Origin: Paludibacterium purpuratum
GTDB taxonomy: Bacteria; Pseudomonadota; Gammaproteobacteria; Burkholderiales; Chromobacteriaceae
Length of the DNA stretch: 64,000 nucleotides
Assembly: GCF_004363805.1 (NCBI RefSeq)
Contig: NZ_SNZP01000012.1
Span: 90,359 to 154,358 of the forward strand
Direction: 5' to 3'
A model generated the notes under the pieces. It was not told where the DNA came from, did no database searches, and worked only from the letters and a program-made list of their open reading frames with translations. Positions 59,016-64,000 of the stretch are shown in pieces (positions within the stretch are counted from its first letter, which is position 1; each line of letters opens with the position of its first letter). The translations under genes and the position numbers were made by a program.

Positions 59016-59873
59016 TCACTCCGGCACGGCGATGTCGCCGAGAAACTCGTCGAACCGCCCCGGCGCAACCGCCCCGGCCCCTGCCGTCAGCCAGCCGATC
59101 GGATCCTGGCCGTCGACACACCCCAGATTTGGCGTATGGACGAAGTAGCCGAGTAGGCGCTGCAGTCGCTCGGGCAAGGTGCGCGCCAGTGCGGGCGGCA
59201 CAGCCAGGTACTGGTTCTCCGCTTGGCGCAGCCACCCCAGGCAATAACTCAGCACCACCCCGGTACGCGTGCTATCGCTGCAGTTCGCCCCACCGCCATG
59301 CACCACCGACCCGAGATAGATCAATACAGAGCCGGCGGGCATGGCGGCGCTCACCGCCTCGTCCGCCTGCGGCAGACGTTCGTCGGGCCAGCGGTGGCTG
59401 CCCGGCACCACACACGTGGCGCCATTGTCGGCAGTGAACGCATCGACCGCGAACATGCAATTGAGCATGGTTTCGCCTTCAGGCAAACGTGTACGGAACA
59501 TCAGGCCATCGCGATGCAGGAACTGGGCCTTTTCTCCTGGGCCGATGCGGATGGCCTGGGTAAGATTGAGCTGATAGGCCTCGCAATTGGGCAACAGAAA
59601 CGCATCGATGATCCGTAATAGCAGCGGGTCGATCGCCAGTTCGCGGCATACCGGCACGCGTTCGATCAGACCGCTCATGCGCCGCGTCGCACGGCCGAAA
59701 AACGGCCCACTACAGTCGGGAATATCGCGCAGGGTAGGCAAGAGCGAAGCGCGGAGCCGGTCGAGCACCTCTGGCGCCATGAAATGCTCGACGACAATCC
59801 CGCCATCGCGGTCGAGGGCGCCGATCATGTCGACCACATCATCAGTGGGAGAAAAATGCTGCAGGGTCGCCAT
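59016..59873 (-). CDS. Phytanoyl-CoA dioxygenase (PhyH) family protein
   Basis: 285 residues, double-stranded beta-helix fold. Iron ligands: His-x-Asp in QFLHRDGLMF and the distal His in YLGSVVHGGGAN, followed by Arg in STRTGVVLSY for 2-oxoglutarate. Upstream LNLTQAIRIGPGE and downstream NQYLAVPPALARTLP fit bacterial PhyH-like hydroxylases that act on small molecules or secondary metabolites. Monocistronic, convergent with hemH (6-nt gap). Substrate unknown. Confidence 0.8.
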   Translation of the reverse strand: MATLQHFSPTDDVVDMIGALDRDGGIVVEHFMAPEVLDRLRASLLPTLRDIPDCSGPFFGRATRRMSGLIERVPVCRELAIDPLLLRIIDAFLLPNCEAYQLNLTQAIRIGPGEKAQFLHRDGLMFRTRLPEGETMLNCMFAVDAFTADNGATCVVPGSHRWPDERLPQADEAVSAAMPAGSVLIYLGSVVHGGGANCSDSTRTGVVLSYCLGWLRQAENQYLAVPPALARTLPERLQRLLGYFVHTPNLGCVDGQDPIGWLTAGAGAVAPGRFDEFLGDIAVPE

Positions 59874-59988
59874 GGCATGCTCCGGACAAATGAATGGGAA
59901 TGTTATTCAAACACCCCCACCGGTGCAATGGCACTGAACCTTCTACCAGGTATCGCGGCGTCATGGGACGAACCGCGGTGCACGGATG

Positions 59989-60013
59989 AAAACCGGCCGG
60001 GCTTCCCGGCCGG
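59989..60013 (-). terminator. Intrinsic terminator of the dimethylargininase gene
   Basis: CCGGCCGGG (59993-60001) and CCCGGCCGG (60005-60013), a 9-bp stem with a 3-nt loop, followed on the minus strand by TTTT. It begins 12 nt after the stop codon. Confidence 0.75.
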
Positions 60014-60025
60014 GGGGGGCATCCG

Positions 60026-60787
60026 TCAGAAGCGTAGCGACATGCAGCTCACGCCGCCGTCGATCTTACGGAATTCGGACGTGTCGACCTCGATCACCTC
60101 ATAGCCGAGCGCCTTCACCTTCGCCAGCGCAGTCGGATAGCCTGACGGCATAATCACGCGGTCGTTCACCCAAATACTGTTGGCGGCATACGCCTCCTCT
60201 TGCGGGATCTCGATGATGTTGAATTTCTGGAACTCGGGCTTGGTGACGAATTCGCCGGCAGCAAGCAAATTGTTGTGCTCCAGATAAGACAGACCGGTCT
60301 TCAGGTGCAGAACCTTTTCCAGCCGAACGATCGAGCCGCTCATGCCATGTTTTTCCAGGATGGCGATCATCTGGCGGGCGCCTTCCGGATTCGTGCGGGC
60401 GGAATGGCCAATATAGAAATGCGTGCCAACCATCATGATGTCGCCGGCCTCGACCGTACCCGGCGCCTCGATGCTTTCCACTTTGTCGTAGAAACGGCGA
60501 ATGGTGTCGGCGATCAGTGCGGTTTCTCCACGGCGCGATTCGGCACCGGTGCGGTTGAGAATTGCGCAATGCGGCGTGCACAACACCGGATCCTCGACGA
60601 AGACCGAATCGGGATAATCTTCGGTCGGCGGCAAAATAGTCACGTCGACATCGCACTGCCGCAAGGCCTGGATGTAGCTGTCGTGCTGCTCGAGCGCTTT
60701 TTCGTAAACCGGTTTGCCAAGGTGGGCGGAAGTCAGGCCATCAATCAATGCGTGGCAAGGTGTACGGACAATAATATGGTTAAACAT
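60026..60787 (-). CDS. Dimethylarginine dimethylaminohydrolase (DDAH) family amidinohydrolase
   Basis: 253 residues, close to Pseudomonas DDAH. Catalytic triad by alignment: Cys248 in DGGVSCMSLRF, His161 in HLKTGLSYLEHN and Glu113 in TVEAGDIMM, with the substrate contact Asp66 in FVEDPVLC. It hydrolyses methylated arginines to citrulline and methylamines; a role as an arginine deiminase-like enzyme cannot be excluded. Start ATG 60787. Upstream is a sigma-54 promoter and a divergent sigma-54 activator, so expression is probably induced by its substrate or by nitrogen limitation. Confidence 0.88.
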   Translation of the reverse strand: MFNHIIVRTPCHALIDGLTSAHLGKPVYEKALEQHDSYIQALRQCDVDVTILPPTEDYPDSVFVEDPVLCTPHCAILNRTGAESRRGETALIADTIRRFYDKVESIEAPGTVEAGDIMMVGTHFYIGHSARTNPEGARQMIAILEKHGMSGSIVRLEKVLHLKTGLSYLEHNNLLAAGEFVTKPEFQKFNIIEIPQEEAYAANSIWVNDRVIMPSGYPTALAKVKALGYEVIEVDTSEFRKIDGGVSCMSLRF

Positions 60788-60844
60788 GACATTTCCTTAC
60801 GCGGATAAACGACATGGTGGAGAAAAGCCAGCCCCGACGTCATC

Positions 60845-60859
60845 GCAACTTCCATGCCA
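60845..60859 (-). promoter_or_regulatory. Sigma-54 promoter for the DDAH gene
   Basis: Minus strand TGGCATG-GAAG-TTGC: the -24 GG and -12 GC dinucleotides are 10 nt apart, as required, and 10 of 11 specified positions fit TGGCACG-N4-TTGC. Transcription would begin near 60833, 46 nt before the DDAH start. Confidence 0.8.
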
Positions 60860-60883
60860 GAAAATAGCGGCCGATCACCAGTC

Positions 60884-60906
60884 AAATGGCTGGAAATCAG
60901 CCATTT
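60884..60906. promoter_or_regulatory. Perfect palindrome, likely activator binding site
   Basis: AAATGGCTG (60884-60892), GAAAT, CAGCCATTT (60898-60906): a perfect 9-bp inverted repeat, centred about 60 nt upstream of the DDAH transcription start and 54 nt before the regulator ORF. Position and symmetry fit an upstream activating sequence bound by the divergent regulator. Confidence 0.7.
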
Positions 60907-60948
60907 TTATACGTTTCAGGCTTGACCCGTTTATCATTTCGCCTTTAG

Positions 60949-62379
60949 ATGGTCGAAAAACCGACACCCGTCGAAATTTCGACGGCACACCATTTGGAAT
61001 TTTTGGTCATGATCGACGAAAAATCGACACTTACGACAACCGACGACCTCGCCTGGCTCGTTCGCTGCCTGAGAGACGGACTGGACGACCTGGATCGCGC
61101 GGTGACCGTCATCGATCGCGAAGGTCGTTTCGTCTACTACAACCGTGCCAGTGCGCGCATGGACGGCGTGGATCCGACACAGATAATCGGCCGGCCGATA
61201 TTGGAGGCCACGCCCTGGCTCGATGCCGATCAAAGCACACTGCTGCGCTGTCTACGGGATCGGAGCGGCGTACGCGACAACTATCAGGCCTACCACGGCC
61301 CCGGCGGTCACAAGATGCATTACTTGCACAGTGCCCAGCCGATTTTCGACCGCGATGGCAATCTACTTGGCGCCATCGAGATCGGTCGCATCGTGCGCGA
61401 CATGCCGCGCGATGTGGCGGCGAACAAAGCGCTGCCACCGGAAATCCTGACCGAAGACGCGCATATGGCCGAGCGGATCGCCCGCGTCGACGCCTACGCC
61501 GGAACCGACCTGCCGATTCTGATCTACGGGGAAACCGGCACCGGCAAAGAGCTGTTTGCCCGCCGAGCGCATGCGATGAGCGGTCGCGCAGACCGGCCCA
61601 TGCTCTGCCTCAACTGCGCAGCGATCCCCGATACGCTACTCGAAAGCACCCTGTTCGGTACCACGCGCGGCGCCTTCACCGGTGCGGAAAACCGCAAGGG
61701 CCTGTTCGCGCTCGCCGATGGCGGCACACTGTTTCTCGATGAAATCAACTCGATGCCCGTGTCGCTGCAGAGCAAGTTGCTACGGGTACTACAAGATGGC
61801 AGCTTCACGCCGCTCGGCAGCCAGCAGAGCCTGCAATCCGATGTGCGGCTTATCGCCGCGCTCAATCAGCCGCCGCGCGAAGCGCTACGACAGGGGCGAC
61901 TGCGCGAGGATCTGTACTACCGGCTCAACGTCGGCTATATCGCCATCCCGCCGTTACGCGAGCGGGCGGGCGATCTGCAGCTACTCGCCCGGCACTTCAT
62001 CGCCGTCCACGCCACCCGGCTCGGCTCCGTGGCCACCATGCTCGGCGAGGCGGCGGCCGGCCAGCTCGCACGGCATACCTGGCCCGGCAATGTACGTGAA
62101 TTGGAAAATGTCATGCAGCGCAGTGTCTTACTGCACCGAGAGAATGCCGCAACGCTTGCGCGGGTGGTCATGGAAGATGTCGATGCGGTGCCGACGCAGC
62201 CCGAAGTGTTAGGACATTCGCTCGACACCGCCCTGCGCCGCCAGGAAGCGATCTGGATCCGCCAAGCGCTCGACGCGCACGAAGGCAACGTTAGTCAGGC
62301 AGCGCTGACGCTCGGCCTGGCTCGTACCACGCTGATTTCGCGCATGCGCCGCTTGAACCTTGCCGCCGCAGGCATCTGA
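60949..62379 (+). CDS. Sigma-54-dependent PAS/AAA+ transcriptional activator
   Basis: Up to 476 residues. A PAS domain (about 45-150: RAVTVIDREGRFVYYNRASA, ILEATPW) is followed by the AAA+ domain with Walker A GETGTGKE (194-201), the sigma-54 contact loop GAFTGA (241-246), Walker B GGTLFLDEIN (258-267) and PLRERAGDL. A Fis-type HTH lies at the end (EGNVSQAALTLGLARTTLIS). The layout matches RocR-type regulators of arginine use. Divergent from the DDAH gene, whose sigma-54 promoter it should activate. The start is uncertain: ATG 60949 has no clear ribosome site and lies before an 18-bp palindrome; ATG 61009 is an alternative. Confidence 0.88.
   Translation: MVEKPTPVEISTAHHLEFLVMIDEKSTLTTTDDLAWLVRCLRDGLDDLDRAVTVIDREGRFVYYNRASARMDGVDPTQIIGRPILEATPWLDADQSTLLRCLRDRSGVRDNYQAYHGPGGHKMHYLHSAQPIFDRDGNLLGAIEIGRIVRDMPRDVAANKALPPEILTEDAHMAERIARVDAYAGTDLPILIYGETGTGKELFARRAHAMSGRADRPMLCLNCAAIPDTLLESTLFGTTRGAFTGAENRKGLFALADGGTLFLDEINSMPVSLQSKLLRVLQDGSFTPLGSQQSLQSDVRLIAALNQPPREALRQGRLREDLYYRLNVGYIAIPPLRERAGDLQLLARHFIAVHATRLGSVATMLGEAAAGQLARHTWPGNVRELENVMQRSVLLHRENAATLARVVMEDVDAVPTQPEVLGHSLDTALRRQEAIWIRQALDAHEGNVSQAALTLGLARTTLISRMRRLNLAAAGI
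60968..60985. promoter_or_regulatory. Second perfect palindrome near the activator start
   Basis: CCGTCGAAATTTCGACGG, an 18-bp perfect palindrome. It would code for residues 7-13 if translation starts at 60949, or lie in the leader if it starts at 61009. It may serve autoregulation. Confidence 0.45.
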
Positions 62380-62540
62380 ACTGGAAGTGTATTTATTCCG
62401 ACAAACGACCACATGCCGTTTGGGTGCCATGACACCCTAAATCGCATAAGTCACTCTTGAACGGCTAAGCCGCTTAGAGCCAGGCACGCAACAACCTGAC
62501 AGGGCTTTGCCAACTGTTTGTTTCCTGAATTTTGTATTCG

Positions 62541-62570
62541 TTGACACCATAAACAACTGATTAGCATAAT
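62541..62570 (+). promoter_or_regulatory. Sigma-70 promoter of the livK-type gene
   Basis: TTGACA (62541-62546), an 18-bp spacer and CATAAT (62565-62570). Start near 62577 gives a ~79-nt leader. The rest of the 276-bp gap (62380-62540) holds only small imperfect hairpins such as GGGTG-N6-CACCC (62422-62437). Confidence 0.75.
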
Positions 62571-62655
62571 CGACTCAGTTGGTGGGACGCATGATCTGCG
62601 TCAGTAAACCAGCGACAAAGGATCACCAAATCTACAAAGAAATAAGGGAAACAGA

Positions 62656-63867
62656 ATGAAAAACACTGCTCGTCTGACATTGATGGCAGCCGCGGTTTTG
62701 GCTCTGGCAGCCTGCGGCAAACAGGGTGGGGGCTCCTCCGACGCATCGGGCGCCGCCTCCAGCGCTCCGGCCGCATCGGCGCCTGCCGCCGATAACGGCA
62801 ATGTAGTCAAGATCGGCCAGGTTTCGCCGATGTCGGGCCCGATTTCCCATCTGGGCAAGGACAACGAATTCGGCGCCAAGCTCGCCATTGCCGACCTGAA
62901 CGCCGAAGGCGTAACTATCGGCGGCAAGAAGGTGACCTTCCAGTTGGTATCCGAAGACGACCAGGGTGATCCGAAGATCGCAACCCAGGTTGCCCAGCGC
63001 CTAGTGGACAACGGCGTCGTCGGCGTGGTCGGCCACTTGAACTCCGGCACCACCATCCCGGCCTCCAAGATCTACTCCGATGCCGGCATTCCGCAGATTT
63101 CCCCGTCCGCCACCAACCCGGACTACACCAAGCAAGGTTACAAGACCACCTTCCGCGTGATCGCCAACGACGTGCAGCAAGGCGGGGCGCTGGGCGCCTA
63201 TGCGGTCGATGTCGCCAAGGCCAAGAGCATTGCCGTCATCGACGACCGTACTGCCTACGGCCAAGGCCTGGCCGATCAATTCGTCAACGCCGTCAAGGCC
63301 AAGAACGGCAAGATCGTCGATCGCGAATTCACCACCAACTCCGCGACCGATTTCTCCGCCATTCTGACCGCTATCAAGGCCAAGAAGCCTGACATGGTGT
63401 TCTACGGCGGCATGGATGCCCAGGCCGGCCCGATGGCCAAGCAAATGAAGCAACTTGGCATCAAGGCGCGACTGATCGCCGGCGACGGCGTGCAGACACC
63501 GGAGTTCATTAAGCTGGCCGGCGATGCCGCCGAGGGACAGTTTGCCTCGATGGCCGGTGTGCCGCGCGACAAGATGCCGGGCTTCAACGCCTTCAACGAC
63601 AAGTTCAAGAAGGCATTCAACACCGAGATCCAGATCTACGCGCCCTACGAATATGACGCAGTACGCGTCTTGGTCGATGCGATGAAACGCGCAAACTCCA
63701 CCGACCCGAAGGCCTACCTGCCTGAATTGGGCAAGACCGCCTACGATGGCGTAACCGGTCATGTCGAGTTCGACGACAAGGGCGACGTGAAGAACGCCAG
63801 CGTCACCGTATACCAAGTCAAGAACGGCAAGTGGGAAGTGGTTTCCGTCGTCGGCGGCCCCAAATAA
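62656..63867 (+). CDS. Branched-chain amino-acid-type substrate-binding lipoprotein
   Basis: 403 residues, periplasmic binding protein type 1 fold (LivK/LivJ). Lipobox LAAC at residues 17-20, then a Ser/Ala/Gly linker (about 21-48) and the core: VVKIGQVSPMSGPISHLGKD, VSEDDQGDPKIATQVAQRLV, GVVGHLNSGTTIPASKIYSD, DDRTAYGQGLADQFV and YAPYEYDAVRVLVDAM. The lipid anchor is less common than a cleaved soluble form in Gram-negatives. Ligand likely Leu/Ile/Val or a related amino acid. Start ATG 62656 with AAGGGA upstream. No liv permease genes lie within the window; an IS element follows directly. Confidence 0.9.
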   Translation: MKNTARLTLMAAAVLALAACGKQGGGSSDASGAASSAPAASAPAADNGNVVKIGQVSPMSGPISHLGKDNEFGAKLAIADLNAEGVTIGGKKVTFQLVSEDDQGDPKIATQVAQRLVDNGVVGVVGHLNSGTTIPASKIYSDAGIPQISPSATNPDYTKQGYKTTFRVIANDVQQGGALGAYAVDVAKAKSIAVIDDRTAYGQGLADQFVNAVKAKNGKIVDREFTTNSATDFSAILTAIKAKKPDMVFYGGMDAQAGPMAKQMKQLGIKARLIAGDGVQTPEFIKLAGDAAEGQFASMAGVPRDKMPGFNAFNDKFKKAFNTEIQIYAPYEYDAVRVLVDAMKRANSTDPKAYLPELGKTAYDGVTGHVEFDDKGDVKNASVTVYQVKNGKWEVVSVVGGPK

Positions 63868-63882
63868 GCCCAATCGCCCGAC

Positions 63883-63908
63883 TCAGCAAAAACGGCACGC
63901 TTTGCTGA
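63883..63908 (+). terminator. livK terminator hairpin interrupted by an IS element
   Basis: TCAGCAAA (63883-63890) and TTTGCTGA (63901-63908), an 8-bp perfect stem 15 nt after the stop codon. Where a U-tract would be expected, the IS sequence begins, so the element seems to have inserted at the foot of this terminator. Confidence 0.6.
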
Positions 63909-63912
63909 ACTG

Positions 63913-63955
63913 CACCCCAAGAGTTGGACACCGTTCCAACCTTTGGGGTGTTTTT
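63913..63955 (+). terminator. Hairpin at the IS left end
   Basis: CACCCCAA (63913-63920) with TTGGGGTG (63943-63950), inner GTTGG with CCAAC, and five T directly after (63951-63955), one base before the OrfA ATG. It may stop outside transcription from entering the transposase gene and mask its start. Confidence 0.55.
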
Positions 63956-63956
63956 C

Positions 63957-64000
63957 ATGGCAAAACATAATGAAGATTTCAAACGTACCGTCGTTCAGGA
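63957..64000 (+). CDS. IS3-family transposase OrfA, 3' end beyond window
   Basis: Only 14 codons are present: MAKHNEDFKRTVVQ, the typical start of the helix-turn-helix OrfA of IS150-type elements. The window ends inside the gene. Confidence 0.75.
   Translation, partial: MAKHNEDFKRTVVQ

Larger units (their letters stand above)
63906..64000 (+). mobile_element. Left end of an IS3-family (IS150-type) element
   Basis: Starts TGAACTGCACCCCAAGAGTT, with the TG terminus and TGCACCCC...TTGGACACC pattern of IS150-group inverted repeats, and then the start of a transposase OrfA. The element continues past the window end, so right end and target duplication are not visible. Confidence 0.8.

Overview
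The window looks like a chromosomal segment of a GC-rich betaproteobacterium, most likely from the Neisseriales (Chromobacterium/Paludibacterium/Aquitalea type). This is inferred from the general porin, FitAB-type toxin-antitoxin pair, NodT-MFP-RND pump, an OmpR/EnvZ-type pair beside a CpxP-like gene, and the recJ-rmuC, ftsK and hemH genes. No tRNA, rRNA or CRISPR array was seen.

Left part (1-10.6 kb): a FitA/FitB (PIN toxin) pair cut by the window edge; a small basic protein gene whose reading frame runs through its own terminator; a strong candidate XerC/XerD dif-like site (909-936); a consensus sigma-70 promoter driving a YdhS-like flavoprotein and an AEC carrier; then a tightly overlapping seven-gene minus-strand glycan operon (3488-9526: GINT1-like propeller, GT4, PIG-L deacetylase, HAD phosphatase, GT2, capsule-type glycosyltransferase, GT4); and a family 3 solute-binding protein.

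Accessory island (10.6-27.3 kb): nine co-directional minus-strand genes. Read in transcription order they are a stand-alone copy of a ~200-residue N-terminal module, two ~890-residue paralogues carrying that module plus Ig-like domains, a classical autotransporter, a beta-propeller/Ig-like protein, three smaller Ig-like proteins and a secreted halovibrin (HvnA)-like protein, closed by an intrinsic terminator. The seven module/Ig-like proteins have no recognisable signal peptide. Most gaps hold a stem-loop without a U-tract. I consider this the best candidate for an undescribed system (surface assembly, adhesin array or toxin-delivery locus).

Middle (27.7-41 kb): an OMF-MFP-RND efflux operon followed by an AT-richer propeller gene, a minimal M9 collagenase, murJ, a secreted metallophosphoesterase, and a hipBA-like pair in which HipA lacks several kinase-critical residues.

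Right part (41-64 kb): mostly housekeeping and regulation. It holds a REC-PAS-GGDEF-EAL regulator, pdxJ, a CpxP/Spy-like gene divergent from a two-component pair, rmuC-recJ-COG4255, anmK, and a porin that seems to have been inserted between direct repeats copied from the anmK 3' end. Then come a yeast-Mtd1-type methylenetetrahydrofolate dehydrogenase, ftsK-hemH, a PhyH dioxygenase, a dimethylargininase with a near-consensus sigma-54 promoter and perfect palindrome facing a divergent sigma-54 activator, and a LivK-type lipoprotein. The left end of an IS3/IS150-type element interrupts the livK terminator at the window edge.
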